Counted from the first letter of the stretch, positions 15,955 through 23,726 are shown. The stretch is DNA of 64,000 bases from Chryseobacterium sp. KACC 21268 (GCA_028736075.1 CP117875.1:1116001-1180000), one strand, 5' to 3'. Numbers and translations: made by a program. The notes: generated by a model not told the origin, from the sequence alone.

Positions 15955-18089
15955 TACAAATTCTCCAAAATAAAATTCGTCATTTTCTCATAAAGTTGAG
16001 GTCTGGTTTGTCCACCATAGATGCCGTGATTCTTGTCCGGATAAACCATAAATTCAAACTGTTTTTTGTTTTGAATCAATGCTTCGGAAAACTCCATTGA
16101 GTTCTGGAAATGCACGTTGTCATCAGCTGTTCCGTGAATTAAGAGGAATTTCCCTTTCAATAACTGCGCAAAAGTCGTTGGTGAGTTTTGGTCGTAACCT
16201 TCCGGATTTTCTTGTGGTGTTTGGAGGAATTTTTCTGTGTAAACGCTGTCGTAATATCTCCAGTTTGTCACCGGCGCCACAGCGATTCCCAATTTGAAAA
16301 CGTCAGCACCTTTTGTCATTGCCAATGAGCTCATATAGCCTCCATAGCTCCAACCAAAGATTCCGATTCGTGATTTGTCGATATAAGATTGATTTCCAAA
16401 CCATTGAGCGGAAGAGATTTGGTCTTCTATTTCATATTTTCCCAATTGTTTGTAAATCACTTTTTTGAATTTCGAACCTTTGAAACCAGTTCCTCGGCCG
16501 TCCACACAAGCGACGATGTAACCTTTCTGAGCCAGCATTTCGAACCAGATTGCATTTCCGCCGTCCCAAGAATTTGAAACTTGCTGAGAACCCGGACCAG
16601 AATATTGGAACATAAATAATGGATATTTTTTGTTCGGGTCAAAGTTTTTTGGTTTAATAATCCAAGCGTTCAGTTGGTCGCCTGCAGAGTTTGGGATTGT
16701 GATGAATTCCTTCGTTACAAAACTGTCTTTCTGAAGTTTGGAAAGCAATTCGTTGTTGTTTTGAAGTTCCTTAATTTCCTTTCCAGACGCATCTTTCAGG
16801 ACATATTTATAAGGTGTTCCAGCTGTTGAAGTTGTATTAATAAAATAATTAAAAGTCTTGCTGAAACTTGCCGAGTTGTTTCCTTCAGGGTAAGAAATCA
16901 ACGTGGTTTTTCCAGAGTTTATGTTCAGTTTGGAAACAACTTTGTTCAAGCTTCCTTTTTCTGTCGTTTGGATGTAAGCTTCTTTCGTTTTTGGGTTGTA
17001 ACCATAATAATCGGTGATTTCCCAATTGCCTTTTGCGACTTGTTTTTTCAGTTTTCCGGATTTATCATACCAATACAATTGTCTGTAACCATCACGCTCC
17101 GAAGCCCAAAGGAATGAGTTGTCATCCAAAAATTCCAAAGTCAGATTGTCGGTTTCTATCCAGGCGTTGTCGGTCTCCGAGAACAGTTTGGTTAAGTTTC
17201 CGGATTTTGTGTCCACTTTAATCAAGTCAACTTTGCTGTGATGTCTGTTGCTGGTGGCGATGACGATTTCGTTCGCATCATTGGTTTGCCAGATTTGTGG
17301 AATATAATGATTCTCGAAGCCTGCGATATTCAAAGCTGTTGTCTTCCCTGAATTTAATTGATATAATTGAGCAGAAACCGTTGAGTTGGTTTCTCCGGCT
17401 TTTGGATATTTGTATCGCATTTCGGTTGGATAAAGCGATTTTCCGTAGATTGGAATGTAGATTTCCGGAACTTTTGACTCGTCAAATTTCACGAAAACAA
17501 TCGCATCACCGGCTTTGTTCCATTGGTAATAATCTGCGTGACCAAATTCCTCCTCATAAACCCAGTCACCAAGGCCGTTGATGATAGAATTTTTCTTTCC
17601 GTCATTCGTAATTTGAGTTATTTTTCCTGAAGTCAAATCCTGATAGAATAAATTATTGTCAACGATGAAAGCGACTTTGCTTCCGTCCGGAGAGAATTTT
17701 GGTTCTTGGATGTAATTGCCATTATTAAGAGGCATTACTTTATTTGATTTCAAATCTTTGACATCAAATTTCCCCAAAAATGAATGTCTGTAAATCGACT
17801 CACTTTCTTTTTGCAATAAGATTTTGGATTCATCGGCAGAGAAAATATACGATTCGAATTTCCCATCCACGATGTTTCCAGATTTCTGGGACGTTTTGTA
17901 ATTGTATTTTGCAATGCCGTCTTTCTCGATGGTAGCGTAGTTTTCGCCGTCATTCAAGGATGCAATTCCAGCGATTCCTTTTCCGCGGTAGTAGCCGGAA
18001 TAGATTTTATCGAGTGTAATTTCTTGAGCATAAGTGTTTTGTGAGAAAACTGCTGTCATCGTAACGACAGCAAAAAGGACTTTCTTCAT
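15954..18089 (-). CDS. Dipeptidyl peptidase IV, S9 family serine peptidase
   Basis: 711 residues: signal peptide (MKKVLFAVVTMTAVFSQNTYAQ), an eight-bladed DPPIV_N propeller, then the alpha/beta-hydrolase domain. Catalytic Ser581 lies in GWSYGGY, Asp656 in HGTADDNV and His688 in DKNHGIYGG. The propeller carries DWVYEEEFGHADYY, which contains the double-glutamate motif that anchors the free N-terminus of the substrate in true DPP4 enzymes. It releases Xaa-Pro or Xaa-Ala dipeptides in the periplasm, products that the POT transporters encoded nearby could import. It is a single gene. No sorting domain is seen. Confidence 0.92.
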   Translation of the reverse strand: MKKVLFAVVTMTAVFSQNTYAQEITLDKIYSGYYRGKGIAGIASLNDGENYATIEKDGIAKYNYKTSQKSGNIVDGKFESYIFSADESKILLQKESESIYRHSFLGKFDVKDLKSNKVMPLNNGNYIQEPKFSPDGSKVAFIVDNNLFYQDLTSGKITQITNDGKKNSIINGLGDWVYEEEFGHADYYQWNKAGDAIVFVKFDESKVPEIYIPIYGKSLYPTEMRYKYPKAGETNSTVSAQLYQLNSGKTTALNIAGFENHYIPQIWQTNDANEIVIATSNRHHSKVDLIKVDTKSGNLTKLFSETDNAWIETDNLTLEFLDDNSFLWASERDGYRQLYWYDKSGKLKKQVAKGNWEITDYYGYNPKTKEAYIQTTEKGSLNKVVSKLNINSGKTTLISYPEGNNSASFSKTFNYFINTTSTAGTPYKYVLKDASGKEIKELQNNNELLSKLQKDSFVTKEFITIPNSAGDQLNAWIIKPKNFDPNKKYPLFMFQYSGPGSQQVSNSWDGGNAIWFEMLAQKGYIVACVDGRGTGFKGSKFKKVIYKQLGKYEIEDQISSAQWFGNQSYIDKSRIGIFGWSYGGYMSSLAMTKGADVFKLGIAVAPVTNWRYYDSVYTEKFLQTPQENPEGYDQNSPTTFAQLLKGKFLLIHGTADDNVHFQNSMEFSEALIQNKKQFEFMVYPDKNHGIYGGQTRPQLYEKMTNFILENL

Positions 18090-18221
18090 TTTTAAGATTT
18101 TAATGACGTAAATATAATAAAGATATATCGTTTTGAATGTAATCTTGAAACAGAGAATTGCTAATGCGTGAGGGATAGTAGTGGAAATCCTTTTTTGCGG
18201 GGGTATTGGTGTGGGAAAAAG

Positions 18222-18282
18222 ATTGTAGCGGATAGCCCGACCCGAGCGGTGGCCTAAAGGTTGGTGAGGGGCACGCCCAAAG
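18222..18282. repeat. Intergenic repeat, GACCCGAGCGGTGGCC family, copy 1
   Basis: Shares TTGTA-CGG, AGCC-GACCCGAGCGGTGGCC and GAGGGGCACG-CCAAA with the stretch at 23841-23899; the 10-11 bases between the conserved blocks differ. It is GC-rich against an AT-rich background. It lies in the 340-base gap between the peptidase and trhO; the rest of that gap holds the hairpin at 18289-18380 and a promoter box. Confidence 0.65.
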
Positions 18283-18288
18283 ATTGTA

Positions 18289-18380
18289 TGGTTGATAGTT
18301 TTTGGTTGATGGTTTTGAAAAGCAAAGTTTTGTCAGTAATCAATTCTTTCTATCAACTGTCAACCAAAAACTATCAACCA
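18289..18380. repeat. Long perfect inverted repeat upstream of trhO
   Basis: A 21-base arm starting TGGTTGATAGTTTTTGGTT (18289-18309) is exactly complementary to 18360-18380; pairing continues inward through two G-U pairs to about 26 bp, with a loop of about 40 bases. The arm itself is built of repeated GGTTGAT words. No T run follows it and it ends eight bases before the trhO -7 box. Confidence 0.75.
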
Positions 18381-18387
18381 AATTTCT

Positions 18388-18395
18388 TATCTTTG
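18388..18395 (+). promoter_or_regulatory. -7 box (TATCTTTG) of trhO
   Basis: Exact TAnnTTTG element 34 bases before the trhO ATG and directly after the inverted repeat, which would occupy the -33 region. Confidence 0.5.
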
Positions 18396-18429
18396 CGCCA
18401 TTATTTTTCTCACTTAAAACGTTTATAGC

Positions 18430-19773
18430 ATGCAACTGTACAACACCTTAAGCGCAGAAGAAAGAGCCAGACTTATTGATGAAGCTGGTAAGGAACGCCT
18501 TACATTGTCTTTCTATGCGTATGCCAAAATTGAAAATCCAAAGAAATTTCGCGACGACTTATTTATAGCCTGGAACGCCCTGGATGCGCTCGGCCGAATC
18601 TATGTGGCGCACGAAGGTATCAATGCTCAGATGAGTGTTCCTGCGGACCAATTTGAGGCTTTCCGTGAGACTTTGGAAGCTTACGATTTTATGAAAGGCA
18701 TTCGCTTGAATGTGGCTGTGGAACAGGATAATCACTCATTTTTGAAGTTGACTATAAAAGTTCGAAACAAGATTGTTGCGGATGGTTTGAATGACGAGAC
18801 TTTTGATGTGACGAATATAGGAATTCATCTTAAGGCGCAGGAATTCAATGATTTGCTGGCGAATCCGGATACAATTGTGGTGGATTTCAGGAATCATTAT
18901 GAGAGTGAAGTCGGTCATTTTGAAGGCGCGATTACGCCTGATGTAGAGAATTTTCGGGAAAGTTTACCGATTATCAATGAGCAACTGCAGGATTTCAAGG
19001 AAGATAAAAACCTTTTGATGTATTGTACCGGCGGAATCCGTTGTGAGAAAGCTAGTGCCTATTTTAAGCATCAAGGTTTCAAAAATGTTTACCAATTGGA
19101 AGGTGGAATCATTGAATATGCGCGTCAGGTAAAAGAGGAAGGTGTTGAAAGTAAATTTGTCGGGAAGAATTTTGTGTTCGACCATAGATTAGGCGAAAGA
19201 ATCACCGATGATATTATTTCGCAGTGTCATCAATGTGGAAAACCTTGTGATAATCATACAAATTGTGCGAATGATGCTTGTCATTTGTTGTTTATCCAAT
19301 GTGATGAGTGTAAAGCTGTGATGGAAAACACTTGTTCTTCGGAATGTTTAGAAATCATTCATTTGCCTGTGGAAGAGCAATTAGCTTTGAGGAAAGGACT
19401 TCAGGTTGGTAATAAAGTTTTCCGAAAAGGGAAGTCTGAAGCTTTGAAGTTTAAAAATTCAGGTGATTTGACCGATAAACCTTTGGCTAAGGCAAAAGAT
19501 ATTCGTCAGAAAATTAAAGTGAAGAAAACCTTGATAGGAAAGGCGGAGCATTATTATACTAAATCAAAAATTGCTCAGTTTTTACTTTCAAATGAACTTT
19601 CTGTTGGTGACAAAGTTTTGATTTCCGGACCGACAACTGGTGAACAAGAGATTGTTATCAATGAAATGGTTGTTGAGGGAAATTCGGTTTCAACTGCAAA
19701 AGCTGGAGACCAAATTACTTTTGAACTTCCATTTCGCGTGAGGTTGTCTGACAAATTATATAAAATCGTATAA
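18430..19773 (+). CDS. trhO: tRNA uridine(34) hydroxylase TrhO with extra C-terminal barrel
   Basis: 447 residues; the Escherichia coli enzyme (YceA) has about 350. Residues 1-100 are the acylphosphatase-like UPF0176 domain, 130-235 the rhodanese domain with the active loop CTGGIRC (Cys199, Cys205), and 266-316 a cysteine-rich zinc-site region (CHQCGKPC ... CDEC ... CSSEC). TrhO makes 5-hydroxyuridine at tRNA position 34 using oxygen. Residues about 367-447 are additional: KAEHYYTKSKIAQFLL, LSVGDKVLISGPTTG and AKAGDQITFEL resemble the small beta-barrel (EF-Tu domain 2-like) at the C-terminus of U32 peptidase-type proteins. The extension may bind tRNA. It is followed after seven bases by the cyclo-ligase gene. 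Confidence 0.88.
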   Translation: MQLYNTLSAEERARLIDEAGKERLTLSFYAYAKIENPKKFRDDLFIAWNALDALGRIYVAHEGINAQMSVPADQFEAFRETLEAYDFMKGIRLNVAVEQDNHSFLKLTIKVRNKIVADGLNDETFDVTNIGIHLKAQEFNDLLANPDTIVVDFRNHYESEVGHFEGAITPDVENFRESLPIINEQLQDFKEDKNLLMYCTGGIRCEKASAYFKHQGFKNVYQLEGGIIEYARQVKEEGVESKFVGKNFVFDHRLGERITDDIISQCHQCGKPCDNHTNCANDACHLLFIQCDECKAVMENTCSSECLEIIHLPVEEQLALRKGLQVGNKVFRKGKSEALKFKNSGDLTDKPLAKAKDIRQKIKVKKTLIGKAEHYYTKSKIAQFLLSNELSVGDKVLISGPTTGEQEIVINEMVVEGNSVSTAKAGDQITFELPFRVRLSDKLYKIV

Positions 19774-19780
19774 AATTAAG

Positions 19781-20350
19781 ATGAATTTAAGTCGCACAAA
19801 AAACGAACTTAGAACACTTTATAAAGCAAAAAGAATGGCCTTATCGCAAGATGAGGTCAATTTTTTGTCTCAAAAACTGCTGGAAAACTTTATTTTACAA
19901 TTTAATCCTATTGAAAATCAAAAGGTTAACATTTTTTTAGCAATTGAAAAGTTTAATGAAGTAAATACTCAGATTTTCATCGATTATTTTTTTGAGAATA
20001 AAATCAGAGTTTTTGTTCCGAAAATCCAAGGTGAGAAAATCATTTCTGTTGAGATTTTTCCGGATTCTGAATTTGAAATTAATAGTTGGGGAATCAAGGA
20101 ACCAATTTCTAATATCGCTTCAAACGTAGAGCTGGACTATGTTCTGACACCTTTGCTTTATTGTGATTCGTCAGGAAATAGAGTAGGCTACGGAAAAGGT
20201 TTCTATGATCAGTTCTTTTCCGAATATCAAAATATTGAAAAAAAAATCGGACTTAATTTCTTTACTCCGAATAAAATTATCAGCGATGTTTATGAAAAAG
20301 ATGTTCAATTAGACGCTTTGGTTATTCCAGATAAAATTTTAATTTTTTAG
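19781..20350 (+). CDS. 5-formyltetrahydrofolate cyclo-ligase
   Basis: 189 residues of the MTHFS/YgfA family: N-terminal basic helix KNELRTLYKAKRMAL, the phosphate-loop-like end segment NRVGYGKGFYDQF, and LDALVIPDKILIF at the C-terminus. It uses ATP to convert 5-formyl-THF to 5,10-methenyl-THF, returning stored folate to one-carbon metabolism. It is seven bases downstream of trhO and very probably co-transcribed with it. Confidence 0.9.
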   Translation: MNLSRTKNELRTLYKAKRMALSQDEVNFLSQKLLENFILQFNPIENQKVNIFLAIEKFNEVNTQIFIDYFFENKIRVFVPKIQGEKIISVEIFPDSEFEINSWGIKEPISNIASNVELDYVLTPLLYCDSSGNRVGYGKGFYDQFFSEYQNIEKKIGLNFFTPNKIISDVYEKDVQLDALVIPDKILIF

Positions 20351-20441
20351 TTAATTGTCTGAATTTCAATAATATTAAATTGTAAATTAGTTTTACAGAG
20401 CTATTACAAGCTATTTTTTAATGATTTTTGTCAGACGGTGC

Positions 20442-20449
20442 TAATTTTG
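20442..20449 (+). promoter_or_regulatory. -7 box (TAATTTTG) of lipoprotein gene
   Basis: Exact TAnnTTTG match about 70 bases upstream of the Ala-rich lipoprotein ATG, leaving a leader of about 60 nt. Confidence 0.45.
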
Positions 20450-20517
20450 TCTTGTAATTATAACTCGATAATTAAGACAACAATTATATAATAATAATTA
20501 ATTTAAATTTTAAGAAC

Positions 20518-20754
20518 ATGAAAAAGTCATTATTCGTAGCTGCTATCGCTGCTATCTCTCTAGTTGCTTGTAACAAAGCTGACAAAGTTGAAACTGCTGC
20601 TGTTGATTCTGTTGACGCTACTGCTGATTCTGCTATCACTGCAATCGATTCTACAAAAACTGCTGTAGTTGATTCTGTAAAAGCTACTGCTGATTCTGCT
20701 AAAGCTGAAGTAAAAGCTGACGAGAAAGCAACTAAAGATGCTATCAAAAAATAA
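20518..20754 (+). CDS. Small Ala/Asp/Ser/Val-rich lipoprotein (twin 1)
   Basis: 78 residues: lipoprotein signal MKKSLFVAAIAAISLVAC with the lipobox cysteine at residue 18, then a low-complexity body of DSVDATADSA / DSTKTAVVDSVKATADSA repeats ending in charged KADEKATKDAIKK. The repeat period of roughly 11 and the mix of Ala, Val, Asp and Lys predict an amphipathic helix like LEA or apolipoprotein segments. Codons are almost all T-ending (GCT, GTT, TCT), as in highly expressed genes. The first 36 coding bases are identical to those of twin 2 at 22611. A strong terminator follows. Function unknown; membrane-surface or envelope-stress role is a guess. Confidence 0.75.
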   Translation: MKKSLFVAAIAAISLVACNKADKVETAAVDSVDATADSAITAIDSTKTAVVDSVKATADSAKAEVKADEKATKDAIKK

Positions 20755-20776
20755 TTAAATCCCAGATTTAATTAAA

Positions 20777-20813
20777 ACAAAACCCGCTAATTAGCGGGTT
20801 TTGTTGTTTTTAT
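20777..20813. terminator. Bidirectional terminator
   Basis: Perfect 28-bp palindrome at 20777-20804 (ACAAAACCCGCTAA and complement), with T-rich tracts on both sides. It ends lipoprotein twin 1 on the plus strand, and its stem contains the last codons and stop of the convergent lipoprotein gene on the minus strand. Confidence 0.88.
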
Positions 20814-21386
20814 ACTGTCTGTTTCTTTCTTGTAGAAATTATTAAAGTAGAATTTGAATTCTTTTTGAAACTTTACCGGAGACGCCTTCAGCATGTACTG
20901 GGCTTTTCGATTGACTGTGGTAATGTAGGTTCTTTTCTTATCATAATACTTAACATCAAAATTCGCAAAATCCAAAGTATCACTTTCAACTACTGATTTG
21001 GATGTTGTGAGATTACTCACTTTTGCAAATCTGACTTTCAAACTGTCCATTTCTTTTAGTAATGGCTTTAGATTATTAGAATCTTTCGTTAAAAAATGCG
21101 CCTGCATCTGTGTATAAATTACGGAATCAATTTCTGTATCCTTGTTTCCCGAAGTGTACAGTGTGGACAAATCCAGTAGATCCTGAACTTTTTGTGAGGT
21201 GATAAGATTGATGGCCTGTAAACTGTCCAAACTTGACTTAGTATAAGTTATCCTATTATTCGCATTTCTTATTGTTTCAAGGGAGTTGTCTTCACCTTCG
21301 TATTTTTTGTTACAGGAAATGAATCCTGTGATGATAATGGATAAGGAAAATATCCACCAATAAAATTTATTTTGATTTTTCATCAT
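20787..21386 (-). CDS. Lipoprotein of unknown function
   Basis: 199 residues. A hydrophobic signal (WWIFSLSIIITGFISC) ends in a lipobox cysteine near residue 25; the rest is hydrophilic and helical with SLDSLQAINL and LKPLLKEMDSLKVRF. I do not recognise a domain. Its start lies inside the last 20 bases of the upstream membrane-protein gene, so the two form a translationally coupled pair. Its last codons fall in the terminator palindrome shared with lipoprotein twin 1. Confidence 0.7.
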   Translation of the reverse strand: MMKNQNKFYWWIFSLSIIITGFISCNKKYEGEDNSLETIRNANNRITYTKSSLDSLQAINLITSQKVQDLLDLSTLYTSGNKDTEIDSVIYTQMQAHFLTKDSNNLKPLLKEMDSLKVRFAKVSNLTTSKSVVESDTLDFANFDVKYYDKKRTYITTVNRKAQYMLKASPVKFQKEFKFYFNNFYKKETDSIKTTKPAN

Positions 21387-22443
21387 CTGTAATTTTGAAT
21401 CTGATCATTACTATTTTTCCATTTTTCATTTGAGAATCAATCACCTCCAGCTTTTCCAGCGATGTAGTAGGAAGCGTAACCAGCGAGATGTATTTTTGCT
21501 TATCCAGAGTCTCAATTCCATAGATGTCGCTATCAACAACTTGATAAATAAGTGCATTATCACTTATAAGTCGATTCAACTCACTTGTTTTTTTCTTAAA
21601 ATCTATAATCGACTTTGAGTAATAATACAATTGAATCGCATAGTCATTAGGTTTCAGTTCAATATTCTCAGAATCTGGTGCGCTTGTTAAATCGCGACTG
21701 ACAGTATCTGTCCTATAAAAAGGGGAAGAAATTATCATTTTAAGTTTCTTACTCTTAGTTTCGTAGACAAAAGGTGAGTTCGGTTTTACTTTTATAAGAA
21801 TGGGCGACTCGTTGTCTCTGATGATTTTAACATCCAATTCTCCTTTGATTGAGGAATTCCTATCTGCATCTGTAAAGGCGTAGGTGTATTTTTTATAAAA
21901 AATATCATCGTAAAAAACCAGAACAAGTACTGTTGCGAATAGAAATAAGGATATTCCAAGCCACAAATAGCGCCTAAGGAAATTTTGATTGGTTGGATTC
22001 GTATTGTAATTTTCCTTTGTTTCAGCCGTGATTTTGTGATTTGTATTTATTTCAGGCTTTGCTATTTCAATCGGTTCTTCTTGAGTGCTACGAATGACTT
22101 CTTTGGGAACAGAAATTGCCGAGACTTCAGCGTTTTTCTTTTCATCAATAATAGGATTTTTCTTTCGGAATTCTGACCAAGAATTATAACCTATATATAC
22201 AGATAATATATTGAGCATATCAATTCTCGGAACTTTTTCCTGAGCATTATTTTTGAAATACGTGTAAAAAGTTTTTTCACTGATATTTCCCTTTGCCTTT
22301 TGTCTCAGATCTTCTTGAAAATAAATAATGTCAATGCCTTTCCATTTCGAAATATCATCGAAAGAGGGAGAATGCGATTCAAGATATTTATCCTGAACAG
22401 CTTTTTTTAAAGATTGGAAATATAAAAATTCGATCTCGCTCAA
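21367..22443 (-). CDS. Single-pass membrane protein with cytoplasmic regulator-like domain
   Basis: 358 residues. Residues 1-97 form a compact soluble domain with KGNISEKTFYTYFK, then PRIDMLNILSVYIGYNSWSEF; I know this pattern as an N-terminal module of several Bacteroidota membrane proteins, possibly a helix-turn-helix-like fold, with no assigned role. A polar linker leads to one membrane segment (YLWLGISLFLFATVLVLVFY, about 168-187), and an extracytoplasmic domain of about 170 residues rich in strands follows. The layout suggests a one-component sensor or anti-factor. It is translationally coupled to the lipoprotein gene and lies antisense between the lipoprotein twins. Confidence 0.65.
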   Translation of the reverse strand: MSEIEFLYFQSLKKAVQDKYLESHSPSFDDISKWKGIDIIYFQEDLRQKAKGNISEKTFYTYFKNNAQEKVPRIDMLNILSVYIGYNSWSEFRKKNPIIDEKKNAEVSAISVPKEVIRSTQEEPIEIAKPEINTNHKITAETKENYNTNPTNQNFLRRYLWLGISLFLFATVLVLVFYDDIFYKKYTYAFTDADRNSSIKGELDVKIIRDNESPILIKVKPNSPFVYETKSKKLKMIISSPFYRTDTVSRDLTSAPDSENIELKPNDYAIQLYYYSKSIIDFKKKTSELNRLISDNALIYQVVDSDIYGIETLDKQKYISLVTLPTTSLEKLEVIDSQMKNGKIVMIRFKITDDEKSK

Positions 22444-22550
22444 AATTATAAATATTCTTAATTTGTTGATTTACAGATGTTCTTATTTGTAAATCGTGTT
22501 TTACAAATATATTACAATTAATTTTCAAATACAAGGGTTATTTGTTACTG

Positions 22551-22558
22551 TACTTTTG
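22551..22558 (+). promoter_or_regulatory. -7 box (TACTTTTG) of lipoprotein twin 2
   Basis: Exact TAnnTTTG match 53 bases before the ATG. It lies within an earlier in-frame ATG extension, which argues that translation begins at 22611. Confidence 0.5.
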
Positions 22559-22610
22559 TCCCGTTCAAAAGAGAACAAATCTATTAACTAACAATTTAAA
22601 TTTTATTATT

Positions 22611-22823
22611 ATGAAAAAGTCATTATTCGTAGCTGCTATCGCTGCTTTTGCTCTTGTTGCTTGTAAAAAAACTGAAACTGTAGATACTGCTTCTGCTGAT
22701 TCTGCTTCTGCTGATTCTGCTGTTGCTGTTGTTGATTCTGCTACTACTGCTGGTGTTGATTCAGTAAAAGTTGCTGCTGATTCTGCAACTGCTAAAGTTG
22801 ATTCTGCTAAAGTTGCAAAATAA
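22611..22823 (+). CDS. Small Ala/Asp/Ser/Val-rich lipoprotein (twin 2)
   Basis: 70 residues from the ATG at 22611: signal MKKSLFVAAIAAFALVAC with lipobox cysteine 18, then KKTET and a body of DSASADSA, VVDSATTAGVDSVKVAADSA repeats ending DSAKVAK. The signal and the leader just before it (AATTTAAATTTTA) match twin 1, so the pair arose by duplication. An earlier ATG at 22542 adds a non-signal-like 23 residues and lies upstream of the -7 box, so it is rejected. T-ending codons again dominate, suggesting strong expression. Function unknown. Confidence 0.75.
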   Translation: MKKSLFVAAIAAFALVACKKTETVDTASADSASADSAVAVVDSATTAGVDSVKVAADSATAKVDSAKVAK

Positions 22824-22846
22824 TCTTAAATCATTTTAAGATCTAT

Positions 22847-22878
22847 AAACCGTTTCTTTCGAGAAGCGGTTTTTTTAT
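22847..22878. terminator. Terminator with TTCG tetraloop
   Basis: AAACCGTTTCT (22847-22857) and AGAAGCGGTTT (22862-22872) close a TTCG loop and are followed by T. It ends lipoprotein twin 2 and abuts the stop codon of the convergent methyltransferase gene. Confidence 0.88.
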
Positions 22879-23645
22879 TTCTCTAATTTCTGTCTTAGGA
22901 TTTCGTAGCAGGTGATTGCCGCAGCGTTGCTAAGATTCAGAGAGTCGATGGTGCCTGCCATTGGGATGAGTACATTTTCTCCTTTCTGTTTCCAGAAGTC
23001 ACTCAAGCCGGAATGTTCTGTTCCGAATAAAACCGCCGATTTACTTCTCAAATTCTTTTCCTGAATATTCCTAGCATCGTCACTCATAAAAGTAGTGAAA
23101 ATCTGATAGTCATTGATTTTTAGGAATTCCAAAGTTTCATCATTCGAAGCTTGAAAGATATTCATTCCAAATAAGCAACCAACGCTGGAACGGATGACAT
23201 TTGGATTGTAAAAATCTGTTCTTGGGTCGGTGACGATTAAGGCATTGATTCCGAAAGCTTCGCAACTTCTGAGTATAGCTCCAAGATTTCCTGGTTTTTC
23301 CACACTTTCTAGAATAATGATGGCGGAATCATTTTTCGGATTAAACTCGTCCAAGTTTCTTTGTTCTAATTTGTAGATTCCGATAATTCCTTCTGTCGTT
23401 CCACGATAAGCGATTTTTTCGTAAAGTTTTTCTGAAACGTAATGGATTTTTGTTGTTGGTAATTTCCCTTTGAAGATGTTTTCGCAGATGTAATATTCTT
23501 CCGGCAGATTGCCAAATTCCAAAGCGCGCTCATTTTCCTGCTGACCTTCTACGATGAAAACGCCGGCTTTTCTTCTTTCCTGATTTTTGGTTAGAAGTCT
23601 GGTCAGTCTTTTAATTTTTTCGTTTTGAAGGCTTTCTATCAGCAT
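22875..23645 (-). CDS. TrmH/SpoU family RNA 2'-O-methyltransferase
   Basis: 256 residues from the ATG at 23645. An N-terminal substrate-binding domain (residues 1-95, KNQERRKAGVFIVEGQQE) is followed by the SPOUT knot: motif 1 ILESVEKPGNLGAILRSCEA, motif 2 VLFGTEHSGL and motif 3 IPMAGTIDSLNLSNAAAI. It methylates a ribose in rRNA or tRNA using S-adenosylmethionine; the exact target is not readable. The frame continues upstream to a farther start through the AATGTA tandem repeat, giving a tail of Tyr, Leu and Ile that is not protein-like, so the ATG at 23645 is preferred. Confidence 0.88.
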   Translation of the reverse strand: MLIESLQNEKIKRLTRLLTKNQERRKAGVFIVEGQQENERALEFGNLPEEYYICENIFKGKLPTTKIHYVSEKLYEKIAYRGTTEGIIGIYKLEQRNLDEFNPKNDSAIIILESVEKPGNLGAILRSCEAFGINALIVTDPRTDFYNPNVIRSSVGCLFGMNIFQASNDETLEFLKINDYQIFTTFMSDDARNIQEKNLRSKSAVLFGTEHSGLSDFWKQKGENVLIPMAGTIDSLNLSNAAAITCYEILRQKLEK

Positions 23646-23670
23646 TTTTGGAAATTTTTTACAAATGTAC

Positions 23671-23726
23671 AATGTATAAAGTATAATGTAAAATGTATAA
23701 TGTAAAAAGTACAATGTAAAATGTCG
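23671..23726. repeat. Four tandem 14-bp units (AATGTAWAAWGTAY)
   Basis: Units at 23671, 23685, 23699 and 23713 differ by one to three bases each. They lie just upstream of the methyltransferase start, in a 365-base gene-free gap (23646-24010) that otherwise holds a GC-rich repeat, a CTTCC word array and a promoter box. Confidence 0.75.

Noticed and set aside
20503-22823. Composite transposon bounded by the lipoprotein twins
   Set aside because: No transposase, no terminal inverted repeats and no target duplication; the similarity is limited to leader, signal sequence and repeat-type body.
23671-23726. CRISPR array
   Set aside because: The 14-bp units are directly adjacent with no spacers and differ from each other; no cas gene is present.
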